Source: Adiantum capillus-veneris (lineage: Eukaryota; Streptophyta; Polypodiopsida; Polypodiales; Pteridaceae). From it: a stretch of DNA of 64,000 nt. The notes under the pieces are model-generated. The model was not told the origin of the DNA and ran no database searches. It saw nothing but the letters and a program-made list of their open reading frames with translations. Shown here in pieces: positions 10,711 to 20,830 of the stretch. Both the position numbers and the translations under genes were made by a program. Position 1 is the stretch's first letter. Each line of letters begins with the position of its first letter. The DNA lies in the NCBI GenBank assembly GCA_014529385.2, contig CM043947.1, positions 101,871,311 through 101,935,310 of the forward strand. The letters are read 5' to 3'.

Positions 10711-11553
10711 ATGGCAGCCGCAAAATCACCGGCAAAGAAGAAGAGAATGACAATAAAAGACTACTTGGAAGAAGTAGAGCCATTTGTGATCCCAGAAGGA
10801 ACCCCAAAGCCAACCAGCACATGGATTCAAAATGATTTGCTAGAGTCCAATGATTTGAAGATCTACCAAGGCGTGTTCAAAGATATTGAAGGAAATGCAG
10901 TAGAGCTACCCATGATACCACGAGAGCTCAACGAATTTGTCAGAAGCAAGATGGGAGATTATTTGGAAAAGATGGACCTTCATAACTACTCTGAAGCTTT
11001 GTCAGCGGGGATTGACATCAAAAGAGTGTGGGAATTTGTAACCACTATCAAAGAAAATGGAGTGGCTAGAGTCACTGATCTGCAAGGCAAGCCGAATACC
11101 ATGATTGTCATCACAGAGAGGGTGGTGGAAGCCGTTCTTGACATCTCCAACATGGGAGATAGTGTGACAAAGCGCCGAGATGAAGTCAAGGTGTACTCCG
11201 AAAAGAAGAACAACTACTCTTTTGAAGACATCGCAAACCGAAAAGTGGCTATCATGAGCCAGCTCTACAACCAATACTTCCACATGTGTACAAAGCGTCC
11301 ACAAAAGTACAGAATGCCACCTGGAGCCATTGCCACCACCTTCACTTGGGCAATGCAGAAGAGCAAGCCAAAAGTGATCAATTATGCTGCCTACATCCAT
11401 GACAACCTGGTGAAGATGGGGAACAAAAATCCCACCTACATTGTACCTGGTGAGCTAATAACAAAAGTGGTTTATGGAGCACTGCATGCCAAGGGAAATT
11501 GTCCAGAACCTCCTTCACAGAATTATTGGTTAAAGCTGAAAGAAGATAAATAA
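10711..11553 (+). CDS. Accessory ORF, N-terminal domain (env-position protein of an LTR element)
   Basis: Open for 280 codons from an ATG with a start-like context (gatccatggc). The first residues carry a basic PAKKKR cluster like a nuclear localisation signal. A mostly helical globular domain follows, with a KRVWEFV segment near residue 108 and a GELITKVVYGAL segment near residue 250. The general pattern recalls, from memory, the 'putative plant transposon protein' domain found in accessory ORFs of plant gypsy elements; this needs a profile search. It ends at TAA 11551-11553, but the same frame stays open beyond it, so this is probably one interrupted gene reaching 14140. Confidence 0.55.
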   Translation: MAAAKSPAKKKRMTIKDYLEEVEPFVIPEGTPKPTSTWIQNDLLESNDLKIYQGVFKDIEGNAVELPMIPRELNEFVRSKMGDYLEKMDLHNYSEALSAGIDIKRVWEFVTTIKENGVARVTDLQGKPNTMIVITERVVEAVLDISNMGDSVTKRRDEVKVYSEKKNNYSFEDIANRKVAIMSQLYNQYFHMCTKRPQKYRMPPGAIATTFTWAMQKSKPKVINYAAYIHDNLVKMGNKNPTYIVPGELITKVVYGALHAKGNCPEPPSQNYWLKLKEDK

Positions 11554-13486
11554 GAAGAACCTCCTAGGGCACCCAGAGTTGTCACGCGTTTGAAGCGCCG
11601 ATTAGAAACCATGCTAGAAGAGCCGTCGGAGTTACAGAAAGGAAAGAAGGAAAGTATACAAGTGCCGATCAAAGAAACCAAATCACAAAAAGCAGCGCGG
11701 CTAGAGCGACTAATGGAAAGCTTCAGAGCTGAAAGATCACTCAAGGGAGATCTAAGAGAGTTGTGGAAGCCCTCTCTGGAAGCCATGTCGGGATCGTCTC
11801 GAAGGGTGCATCGAGATTGGTTTGAAGACTACATCAAAAATTTTGAGATCCTGGATGCTACGACAGAAAATATCCCTAATGTCCCTTTTACAGAAGAAGA
11901 AGTGGACGAAGTACGACGACAGCTGCTGGAAGAGCAGGAAGGCCAAGAAAGGGAGAGAAAGACCAAGGCGGACCGGGACTTCAAGAAGAAGCCAGCAACT
12001 CCACCGTCAAGCAGGGAGTCCAGTCCACCGCCATCACCACCTCCTCTTAGCCCTCCACAAACCCAACAAAAGGAGGATGAACAAGAGGATTCAAAGCAAG
12101 AGAAGAACCAAGAGAAAGAGCAAAAAGAAGAAGCAGAACCAAAAGAGGAGAAGTTAGATCTAGAAGAAAAGAACTTCAGAATATTTCTTGATCTACTAGC
12201 TGCGGGTTATTCATGATAAGAGGCAGCCACTGTGGCCTTTGAGTTGGCAAGCACAAGGCCCAAGGAACAGATGCAGAGCTTGCAGTTAGTGGAACTGAAA
12301 GAGATGGCCACTGATACAGTGGACCTACAGCCACCAACCAATGACTGGGATGTGGTGATGCACAAGCTAACCAGGCTCAGGGCAAGATCAATGGCCACGG
12401 AAAGTGAGATTGATAATCTCAAAGCCAATGAAGTTCAGATCAAGGCTAAAGTTGACACACTACAAAGATAAAGCCAAGAATATAGACAAATAAAAAAAGC
12501 TGCAAGCTAGTTTGGACGCAGCATTACAAAGATGCCAAGAGATGGAACAAGAAAATCAGGCATCAGAAAACAAGCTTCAAAGAGCTGAAGAAGAATACAA
12601 GAAAATCAGCAAGTCATTGACAGATGCAGAGAGAGAAAGAGACAACCTAACCCTACAACTTGTTGAAGAATCCAAAGAAGTGAAAACCCTGAGGAATGCC
12701 AAAGAAAAGGCAGAGATAGAGCATGAAGCGAGCCAGGATGAAGTGATTGAGCTGAAAGATCAGATGAAAGTCAAAGATCAAACCATCCAAAGGCTGCGGG
12801 CATCTCCTGCCAGAGTCAGAGCTACTAGCTCGACTGGCACCTCTTTAGAGAATGAGCTATATGAAGAACAAATGAAGGAGCTCCAAAAGGAGTTAACACT
12901 AGAGAAGCGGCAAAGGTTGATGTTGGCCGAGGGGTCTATGGTAATGCAAAACCGCCTAGAAGAAGAAAATCAAGCCATGACGAATGAGTTAGAAGCCATC
13001 AAGAGAAAGCTCGAGGAGGCGGAAAAGATAAATGTAGATCTAAACGACCTCCTAGTAAACATGGTAGAGCAAGCAGAAGAGGAAAAGAAGACACTTCAGA
13101 AGCAAATAGAAGAGCTGAGAGGCCAGCAGCAAACGGAAGAGCAGCAGTTTAGCACCGGGCTAGCAGCCGTGGAGGGTATTGACATAGAGAATGTGTCAGA
13201 TCCAGTGGACACCACCATGCAAGAGGAAATCCTGGTGGGACCCTCACAAGAGCCACAAGATCTAACACAAGAAGAAGAAGAGAAGCTGGAAAAGGCCATA
13301 GAATCGGCAGTCAAAGACACAGCCAGAGAAGCATTGGAGTGGGAGAAGAGGGTTTTTAAGTCGATGACTATTCAGAAGATAGATGCCAGTAACCTTCGGC
13401 GTGAATGGCTACAGCCCTCTCTCCCATATCCTCGACTAAAATATGAAGCTACCACAATCAACAAATGAATAAAAGAGGAGCCAACA
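11554..13486 (+). pseudogene. Accessory ORF, linker and long coiled coil
   Basis: Continues the frame of the N-terminal domain to about 12471, with stops at 11551 and 12214-12219, then shifts one frame and is open from 12512 to 13468. From about 11980 to 12160 it is a Pro/Ser-rich then Lys/Glu-rich disordered linker. From 12512 to about 13330 it is a long heptad-rich, Glu/Lys/Gln/Leu sequence without Pro apart from a short break near 12800-12830, typical of a parallel coiled coil. It would give an elongated self-associating protein. Env-position ORFs with coiled coils occur in some plant LTR elements (established for the SIRE type); homology to those is not claimed. Confidence 0.55.
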
Positions 13487-14140
13487 GTGCCATTGTACAA
13501 AGCAGATATCTCCAAACCTGAAGGGGTCAAGCTGATAGTGGACTCTTTGCCCGGGTGGAGAAAGGCATGGCTGACAAAGTATCCTCAATATCTAATTCAT
13601 CTGGTAGAGGCACCTAAAGTGATCAGAGATAACCTCAGTTTCTGCCCTCTACCAAGGATGAGGACATGGAAAGCCCATGAGTTGTTGCAGAGAAGCCAAC
13701 CCACTTGGCTAAATTACCCGAAGCTGCCAGGCTTGAAGGCAGGCGAGAGAATAAGTGAGAAATACATGGTGAAAACTCTAACGGGTGCCATCAAATTGTG
13801 CACTGGCTTGCCTGACCTATCTTGCATCATGATGAGAAAGATATGTAAAACACTTTTGGCAGTCTTCGAGACCTTCAAACCAGGCCAGGCGACAAACAGT
13901 ATCTTCTTCTTTCAAGATACATACAGATGTGCATACGATCTGTTTGGTCGGCCTTCTCACGAGGTGATACATGCATTGTATCAAAGGATTATGTTTTTGC
14001 CATCTTATCACCTCCAGGCCTTTGAAGAAGCCTTCTACACCGGCTTCTTCACAATCAGCATAGACATATTCGGCTCGACGCTACTAGCTCAACATGCGAG
14101 ATATGAGTCCCTTCTCAAGATGAGAGAAAGACTACACTGA
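13487..14140 (+). CDS. Accessory ORF, C-terminal domain
   Basis: Open for 217 codons in the same frame as the coiled coil, separated only by a TGA at 13466-13468. A globular, mixed-composition domain with several Trp and Pro near its start (LPGWRKAW, PTWLNYP) and an aromatic, Cys-containing second half (FFFQDTYRCAYDLFG, AFYTGFFTISIDIFG). The last part might include one short hydrophobic helix but no clear transmembrane segment. I do not recognise the family. It stops about 40 bases before the polypurine tract, so it occupies the env position of the element. Confidence 0.55.
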   Translation: MPLYKADISKPEGVKLIVDSLPGWRKAWLTKYPQYLIHLVEAPKVIRDNLSFCPLPRMRTWKAHELLQRSQPTWLNYPKLPGLKAGERISEKYMVKTLTGAIKLCTGLPDLSCIMMRKICKTLLAVFETFKPGQATNSIFFFQDTYRCAYDLFGRPSHEVIHALYQRIMFLPSYHLQAFEEAFYTGFFTISIDIFGSTLLAQHARYESLLKMRERLH

Positions 14141-14178
14141 AGACGCAACTCAACGGCCATGTCGGGGATGACATGAAC

Positions 14179-14192
14179 AAGGAGGGGGGGAG
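14179..14192 (+). promoter_or_regulatory. Polypurine tract before LTR A
   Basis: AAGGAGGGGGGGAG immediately precedes TGTTAGCAGC, the TG start of an LTR. It would prime plus-strand synthesis. An almost identical tract (AAGGAAGGGGGGAG) precedes the LTR start TGTTTGC of the related minus-strand element at 27929-27943. Confidence 0.75.
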
Positions 14193-14678
14193 TGTTAGCA
14201 GCGGGACACACCCTATGAAGCTCGGCGGAATATTATTTTTTGTAATTATTCATTTATTGAGAAAAACCGACATTTCACCTTTGTAAATAGTGGGGCTTAC
14301 AGAAGCTTCCAGATTGTATCCCATTTTTGACATTTAGATTGAGTAAATGGTTAAATTGGAACATCAGGGTTTGAGATTGTAACGTATTTATGCCACTTTT
14401 TGACCTTAATGAGAAAACCTTTGTCATTTTTATAGAGTTCTGTTTGTGAGTGAGCGTACTGTGTACAAGAGAGAGTGAGAGTTTCATCTTGACGCTACGC
14501 GCGCACCGGTGGTCGGAATCGAGTGCGAAGAAGTGCAGCGTGTTGCCCCCGACGAGAGCTACGTGCCAATACCTACATTGTGGGCGTACGGTCTGGTTTT
14601 GCGAGCTCGACCCGTGAGCTTCATCTGATGATTCGGTGAGCATACGTTATCCGTTTTTGCATTTTAGCATATCCACGC
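14193..14678 (+). mobile_element. Left part of the 3' LTR of element A
   Basis: Begins TGTTAGCAGC right after the polypurine tract and runs until it is cut by element B at the acgc target site. It is non-coding. No second copy of this LTR is in the window, so its full length cannot be measured. The continuation should start at 23411. Confidence 0.65.
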
Positions 14679-15621
14679 TGTCATGATTTTTTTTGAGCAA
14701 GGGATTGCGCATATGTACATACACATGCATGGTGCATCAAATAAAGAATTGCCCATTTTCCAGAGTTAGGTGGTTACGTGGGGCCCACATGTGTACAGGT
14801 AGGACAGCATGTACATAGTGCATCGATTTTCACTATCACCAGTACCAGTATGTTTTTTCTACAATAATGAGGAGTTTATAGCGCGTAAAACTTCTCGAGG
14901 AAGCTATCCGCGGGCCGACGACATGAGGTAAGCAGGTGCGTCAGATGGCATCTAGTGGCGTCAGGAGGGCGAACGGGGTCAATATTTGCACGTGGATGAA
15001 TACGGACACAAAGTGGTGTTTTCTTGTGAGAGTTATGCAGAGATCTCATCATTAGGACCACTTTTTGGGGCCACTTCACGTGGTTGTGAGACGCATCATT
15101 GAAAAGAAATGAGTGCCAAGTGTGCGAATGATGCGAAAAGGTGACAACTATGCATTGCGAGGTCAGTTTTTGGCCTATTCGGGGTCCGTTTGAGGTCATC
15201 TAAAAGGCCAAGGGTGCCCAACTAATAAAGCTAAGTGTGGGAACTGAAAAAATTGAGAGAAGACCAAAAAAAACGTGGAGAAGAGAGGAGGAACAGCCGC
15301 AGGTGTGTTTTTGCTCATTTTGGAGCTTGTTTTGGCCGTAAACTGCTCATCCGAGGTCGGATTTGAGCACTTTGACATTGTAAACTGGGGTTTTGGGCCG
15401 TTCCGGACGCAATGGCGCTGTCCATTTTGCCAAATTCCTCACTCTTTTCCTGCTGTTTTTCTGTGTAAGTTTCTCCTATGAGCAAAGTTTTTGCTCTAGT
15501 TTGTGATTGTATCTGGCTTATTTTACCTATATTGTGTGAGCTATTTGCCCCATTGGTGTTGGCCCAAGCTCAATTGTATCTAAACATCAAAAATTCTCCT
15601 CTTTTAAGCTGAGTTTTTTGG

Positions 15622-15688
<67 letters not shown>

Positions 15689-15863
15689 TGTGTGGAGTGG
15701 GCAAGTGGATAGTCTCTCTCCTCTCACTCCATAGGTGTGTTTCCTGTCTCGGCCAGGTGTGTTGTGTAAGCCGAGTGGTGGCCCCTAGTGTGTGTGTGTA
15801 TCTTCCCAAGAGTGTGTGTCAGGTCGTTATAGAGGCGTTGTGTGTGTTTTCATCCCGCTCACA
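14679..15863 (+). repeat. 5' LTR of element B
   Basis: Starts TGTCATGATT and ends CGCTCACA. It matches 22252-23410 throughout, apart from microsatellite length and scattered substitutions. It contains a (GT)n tract at 15624-15687. Confidence 0.85.
15624..15687 (+). repeat. (GT)n microsatellite in 5' LTR of B
   Basis: About 32 uninterrupted GT units. The matching place in the 3' LTR (23195-23213) has about 9 units, while a second GT tract is short here (15787-15798) and long in the 3' LTR (23315-23346). Confidence 0.95.
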
Positions 15864-15869
15864 TTCTTT

Positions 15870-15883
15870 TGGTGCCCCCACTG
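15870..15883 (+). promoter_or_regulatory. Putative primer binding site of B
   Basis: TGGTGCCCCCACTG begins six bases after the LTR end and starts with the TGG expected for pairing to a tRNA 3' CCA. I cannot assign the tRNA. Confidence 0.55.
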
Positions 15884-15929
15884 AGGATCTTCTTCGAGTA
15901 GCTTCTGCTTCGAGCTTCAAGCTTCGAGA

Positions 15930-15996
15930 TTCGGGATTACAGGTTGCAGGTTACAGATTACAGGTTACAGGTTACAGGGACAGGTACAGGTACAGG
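15930..15996 (+). repeat. Minisatellite of about 7 bases (TTACAGG) in the B leader
   Basis: Six to eight imperfect head-to-tail copies of ttacagg and variants (gttgcagg, gtacagg). They lie in the untranslated leader between primer site and gag. Confidence 0.8.
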
Positions 15997-16608
15997 TGAT
16001 TCACACAAGTACATGTAGCTGAAGTACAGTGAAATACTAGCATTGGTGTCACTTGCAGTTGTTGTGGGTATGCGTCACTTGGCGCCTGTTTGAGCGCATT
16101 TTCTATTGGATTGTACGTTACTTGTGGAAACTGCCATGGTACGCCTTTGTGGAGCCATATATGGTTTTATTTGGCAGTCCCAGCCATTTCTGAGACTTGG
16201 TCTGGAAGATAGTCATTTCTAAGACTTGACTATACGCGATTTGCATTAGCCTTCGTGTGAGGGTCGATAGCGTGAGGTTTTATTGAGCTGGGGGATTCTC
16301 AAATGTTGAGATCCTTTCGGTGATACAGGTAGCTGGAGCACCCTTTTTGTGACCTCGCCATAGGCTATGTATTAGTGATTCCTATTTGATGCTCCGGTTC
16401 TATTGTTGGCAGTTTATGCATACATATACAGTCTATATTTTGGGTTGTCACTGCTCTACTTCTGGGGAAACTCTGTCGAAATTTTCCCAAGTTATGATGG
16501 CTGGTTTTTTGGTATTTTGAGCCATTTATGTTGTTATGCTGCTGAAATTTTGGCAAAATCAGAGGTTGAGTCAGGTGTGCCTTCTCGGGAGCTTCATGGT
16601 TGGCTTTA
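15997..16608 (+). other. Non-coding leader of B
   Basis: About 600 bases between the minisatellite and the small ORF. No gene pattern is seen. It probably forms part of the packaging leader. Confidence 0.4.
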
Positions 16609-16827
16609 ATGGATGATCAAAATGGCCCTCAGTTCACTCCTTTTCATTTAACTCAAAGAATTCAGATTAATGTTCATGTGTCCAGGAAGATCTTTTTCCA
16701 GCAGCGCATAGTCTTTATGTTTGGGCCAAGAAGATTACGAGAGATCTTGGAATGTCCTTTGCCTGTTGTAATTCCGATGATCAACTATGAAAACTCATTT
16801 GATGTGCATGTGTTTGTCCTTATCTAA
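16609..16827 (+). CDS. Small pre-gag ORF (72 aa), family shared with F LTRs
   Basis: ATG at 16609, stop TAA at 16825-16827, 72 residues. The core has the pattern INVxxSRKIxFQQRIVFxFGPxRLxEIL, then a Pro/Ile stretch, then SFDVxVFVL at the end. The same pattern, and the same 72-residue length, is found at 39973-40191 and 48002-48220 inside the F LTRs, and a more diverged 70-residue version directly after those. Alternating hydrophobic residues suggest beta strands around a central FG-P turn. It lies about 100 bases upstream of the gag ATG at 16930. I do not recognise a known domain. Conservation between two distant element families argues for a real protein. Confidence 0.7.
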   Translation: MDDQNGPQFTPFHLTQRIQINVHVSRKIFFQQRIVFMFGPRRLREILECPLPVVIPMINYENSFDVHVFVLI

Positions 16828-16929
16828 AGCTGAGCTCCATTGAAGTTTCTGGGGATTGGGTAGTGAAAAGTTTTGGGTTCTTGCACGTGTGTTCGAAGGG
16901 GTTCTCAAAGCATCATAATTTGGGTAGCC

Positions 16930-18247
16930 ATGGATTTCTCTTATCAGGAGTTTCATGGAAGAAGTGATGAAGATGTGGAAGAATTTTTGGAAAAGATGGA
17001 GGTTGCCTGCATTAGCAACCAGATTCATGACCCTACGCAAATGTTGCCTTCTCCAAATTTGTTTGAAGAGTGATGCACGAGTTTGGTCCAAGGCATTTGA
17101 AGAGGAGTTGCGTGTGGCTGATCCACCTGTAAGGTTGAGTTGGGACAATCTATGAGCAGGGTTGGAAGTGGAGTTTGTGAAGATAGAAGATCCTGACAAA
17201 GTGTGGCAAGAAGTACAGGCTTTGGTGCAAAAGGAAGGTGAGCCAGTAGATGCGTACATACACAAGTTTTCATTGGCATGGGAGCGAATGTGCAAGGCCT
17301 TAGCACCACAGGTACCCCCGCGTGACATGATGAAGAAGGACAGGTTCTTAGCTGGTCTTTGGGAGAATATACGTTGGAGAGTGGAGCTAAAGAATCCTAG
17401 GACATATGAAGATGCACTAGAGGTATCAAGGAACAAAGAGTGGAAGTTGAGGAAAATAAGCCAGTTAGGGGTGGAGTCTTTGCCCATGAGGTCTGAATTT
17501 CAGCCTAAAGAGTCTTTACAAGGTCGCATATCAGGGGTTCATCATGAACCAGTGGTTCCTGTTACTACTCAGGTTATGCCAGCAGTGGTCACTACATCGG
17601 TGCAAGATGATGGGCTAAGGCAAGACATGAGGCAAATGGTAGATTTAATGAAGAATCTCAGCCTAAACATGCTAGGTCAAGTGGGAAATAATCAAGGTCG
17701 AGGGAGGTTTGTAAATCAGCCAGGAGGTGAAGAAAGACCTAGGAATGGTGTTGGACAAAGCAATGGTAGGTTCTGGAGGCAGACGCCCACATGTTATAAT
17801 TGTGGAGAGTTGGGTCACATCAGCCCGCAATGTGATAAGCCACCAAGGATTGGGGGAGACATGTATCCATTGCCAAGACAGGTGCTAACTAGGTCAAATG
17901 ATTATGGCATCGAAAAGGGAGACGAAGGAACCAGTGGACTGACCCAGGAGGAAAATGGAAAGACAAAAGTGCTAAGTGTAGTCACCTTGGAGAAGGCATC
18001 AAAGCTAGAGGATACATTAGTGATGCCTATTGGGAAGAGGACCACAGAGGATAAGGAAGGAAGAAGTGCCCCAGGTCCTAGTAAGAAGAAAGGAAAGAGC
18101 CATGAAGGCGAGGATGTCAAGGCCAAGAGGAAAAGGAGAGCTCGTCGAAAGTTTCATGTTTCAGATTTTCCACTAGGGGATGGGCAATTAAGCTATGACT
18201 GGAAGGAGGATCTGACGAGAAGGAAGGCAGATGTCACTTTTGGGTAG
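16930..18247 (+). pseudogene. Gag of element B
   Basis: Starts with an ATG at 16930 (MDFSYQEFHG). One frame shift occurs near 17030-17060 and an in-frame TGA at about 17154-17156; from 17162 the frame is open to TAG 18245-18247 and beyond into protease. The middle contains the retrotransposon gag pattern (WQEVQALVQKEGEPVDAYIHK at about 17200-17265) and is followed by a zinc knuckle and a Lys/Arg-rich tail. It would form the particle and bind RNA. The initial 45 codons are intact in their own frame. Confidence 0.85.
17792..17833 (+). other. Zinc knuckle of Gag B
   Basis: C-Y-N-C-G-E-L-G-H-I-S-P-Q-C, a perfect CX2CX4HX4C nucleocapsid motif that binds element RNA. Confidence 0.92.
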
Positions 18248-18256
18248 CTTATAGAG

Positions 18257-18748
18257 ATGGTGCCTAAGCTAAAGCGACAGTGGAAGAGGATGGTTAACCC
18301 AATGGAGAAAGAGCCAGAGAGAGGTTCAGTAAAGGTGTTGGCAATGGATGAGCTACCAGACATTTGTCCAATAGTAGATGTGTGGCATAAAAGGAAAAAT
18401 TTGGGACAAGGTTATGTCGATGGCGGAGCCCAAATATGCGTCATAACACACTCATGCGTTGAGAAGATGGGTCTGGCTGGGGTGTCAGGTTTTCGGATCA
18501 GATTGGCAAACCATCAAAAAGTAAAATGCTTGGGTGTTGTAAAGAGCTTAGAAGTGGAGGCATATGATGCAAAGGCAGTGGTTGATTTTCATGTGATGCC
18601 AGCAAGGTTGGGAGCATATCCTATTATACTGGGCAGACCATGGTTACGTGCAGTGGGAGCTGTTCAAGATTGGCGACATGGTACGATTAGCCTCTATGGA
18701 AAGACAGGTACCAAGAAGCTTTATAATATGGACACAAGGAAACGATAA
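18257..18748 (+). pseudogene. Aspartic protease of element B
   Basis: In the same frame as gag, separated by one TAG (18245-18247). The active-site loop reads YVDGGAQICVI at about 18415-18447: Asp-Gly-Gly instead of Asp-Ser/Thr-Gly. The closing strand IILGRPWLRAVGAVQDW is at about 18622-18672 and is well preserved. A TAA at 18746-18748 then separates it from RT in the same frame. It would process Gag-Pol. The missing Ser/Thr after the catalytic Asp could be a lesion. Confidence 0.85.
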
Positions 18749-19990
18749 GAGGAGCTTTATGAAGATGAGGATGAGTCTAGTGATGAAGACTCTTCCACGG
18801 TGACAGATGAGGACAGTGATAGCACTACCAGCAGTGATGAGGATGCTGATGTTGCATTTCTTTTGATGGATAAAGAAATTCAGGAGTGTGGTTTAGTCGC
18901 ATTTGCGAATGAAGTTGAAGATGAAAGTGAAGGGCCTTATGAAGTGATTGAAGGGCTGATGCAAACTAAGGTTGAGTTGTCAAAGAAGCAGGAATTAATG
19001 ACGCAAATGATTAGTGGAGACCTCTTAGCTATGGAGAAGGAGATATATTTGCACATGTTGGCTAGTTTTCCTGATTTGTTCATTACTTCATATGAAGAGA
19101 TCAGAGGGTTCAAGGGCAAAGAGATGCATATAGAGCTGAAAGAAGGTGCTAAGCCAGTGAGACAAAGGCTAAGAAGGATGGGTCAAGACCAAATGGAAGC
19201 CTTGCGGGAAGAGATGGACAAGTTATTGAAGGAAGGGTTCATAGTCCCTGTGGAGACCACAAAATGGGTGAGTCCAGTAGTAGTCAGTCCAAAGAAGGAT
19301 GGGAAGTGGAGAATTTGTGTAGATTTTAAACCCTTAAACGCAGCCACTAAGAAGAACCCATATCCTCTTCCATTCATCGATCAGATCTTGGATTCAGTGG
19401 CAGGTTATGAGAGGTACAGTGTGTGTGATGGTTTTTCAGGCTATTTTCAATTGAAGATTGCTCTTAAAGACCGCACAAAGACCACTTTTATTACGCCATG
19501 GGGCTGCTATTGCTACACATTACTGCCGTTTGGGTTGTCAAATGGACCATCTTTCTATCAAGAAAGAGCAAATTGGGTGCTGGAACCATTCATTGGTAGT
19601 TGTGTTAAAGCTTTTATGGATGACTTCTGTGTCTATAGCAGTAGGGCTGAACACCATGAGAAGCTGCAGATGGTATTGGCTCGATATGATGAATGTGGAG
19701 GACAACTAAATCCAAGTCATCTAGCACAGCCAAGGGTGAAGTTATTGGGCCATATGGTGTCAGAAAATGGCATTGAGGCTGATCCAGATAAGGTTAAGTC
19801 TATTATTCTTCTTCCATCACCTACGAGTACGAAGCAATTGGCAACCTTTATACACAAAGTGAAGTACATGGCAAGGTTTATTCCATTGTCTTCTCAGATT
19901 CTTTATCCATTACAACAAGTGGCAAAGCATGATCCATTGCAATGGGATGACAAGTGTGAAGAAGTGTTTCAAGACGTGAAAGAGGTGTTA
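18749..19990 (+). CDS. Reverse transcriptase of element B
   Basis: Starts with an acidic linker (many Asp/Glu/Ser codons to about 18870). RT follows from about 19060, with KWVSPVVVSPKKDG at about 19262-19303, an LLPFGLSNGPSF segment at about 19520-19555 and the catalytic F-M-D-D at 19613-19624. Thumb segments follow to about 19920. The frame is open from 18800 to TGA 20132-20134, so the polymerase core is uninterrupted. Ty3/gypsy type. It uses Phe in place of the more common Tyr before Met-Asp-Asp, which many plant gypsy elements also do. Confidence 0.92.
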
Positions 19991-20270
19991 GGGGGTTTGT
20001 CAGCCATGCAGGCTCGTGATTGGGAGAAAGTTTTTTATGTAAATCCCTCAGTAGGGGATGATGCCATTGGAGCCATGCTATTGCAAAAGGGGAAGGGCAG
20101 CCATTATATGAGGCCAGTGTATTGTGCAAGCTGAGTGAAGTTGGTAGCGGAGAGAAAGTTATCGGAAGTAGAGCTAGTGATGGCCAGTGTAATATTTGCT
20201 TGTCGACGATTTCGTCATTACTTGCTACCACGGCCTTTTGTTTTCTTGACGAGTTATGCCTTTTTGCCAT
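19991..20270 (+). pseudogene. Degenerate original RNase H of element B
   Basis: After RT the frame keeps an RNase H outline: VFYVNPSVGDDAIGAML at about 20030-20080, where the first catalytic Asp of the usual DAS motif is replaced by Asn-Pro; then RPVYCAS and LPRPFVFLTSY. Stops lie at 20132-20134 and 20268-20270. In Tat-type elements the first RNase H is known to decay into a connection domain while an added second RNase H takes over. The sequence fits that picture. Confidence 0.7.
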
Positions 20271-20290
20271 AGTTAATTAATGGTACTAAC

Positions 20291-20830
20291 ATGTCAAATG
20301 TGGTGAAGAAATGGGTAGATAGTACAAGGGCTACCCTAGCTGATTTGTTGACCTACAAGGAGAATCCCCTTATTGTTAAGGAAGAGGTGGTGAGAAAGGT
20401 AGTTGAAGAAGTGCCACAGATCAGCAATGCACATGTGTTGTTCTTTGATGGTTCATACAGAAAGAGCCACGATGCAGCTTCAGGGGGTATAGCACTTTAT
20501 GATCCAGAGGGGAAGCTAGTATGCAAGAGAGGTTCAAATTGGATGCGCATAGTAACAATGAGGCTGAATATGCTACATTGGAAGCCGGATTACACATTTG
20601 TTTGCAGCATGGGGTTCGAAGGTTGAGCATAAAAGGTGATGCCTTGTTAGTGGTGAAGCAAGTGCTGGGTGTGTGGAAGAGCAAGAACACCTCATTGAAG
20701 GAAATGTGCTTCAGAATTAAAGGCCTGTTAAAAAAGTTCGAAGCATGGATCATCAGACACATTGAACGTGCTCGAAATGGAGAGGCACATGAAGCAGCTC
20801 AAGGCATGATTGGGGAGCTATTTGTGTTGA
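20291..20830 (+). pseudogene. Second, archaeal-type RNase H of element B
   Basis: Starts near 20424 with LFFDGSYRKSHDAASGGIAL (catalytic Asp in FDGS), continues after a frameshift at about 20520-20550 with HSNNEAEYATLEAGL at about 20535-20580 (catalytic Glu) and IKGDALLVVKQV at about 20630-20665 (catalytic Asp), then GEAHEAAQG. This order and spacing is that of the archaeal/plant-like RNase H, not the retroviral one upstream. It would be the active RNase H of the element if the frameshift were absent. Confidence 0.82.

Noticed and set aside
11002-11400. Minus-strand frames opposite the accessory ORF
   Set aside because: Shadows of the + strand gene; no motif of their own.
15570-15999. Cys-Val and His-Thr repeat proteins around 15.6 kb
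   Set aside because: They are readings of the (GT)n tract within the 5' LTR of B, not genes.
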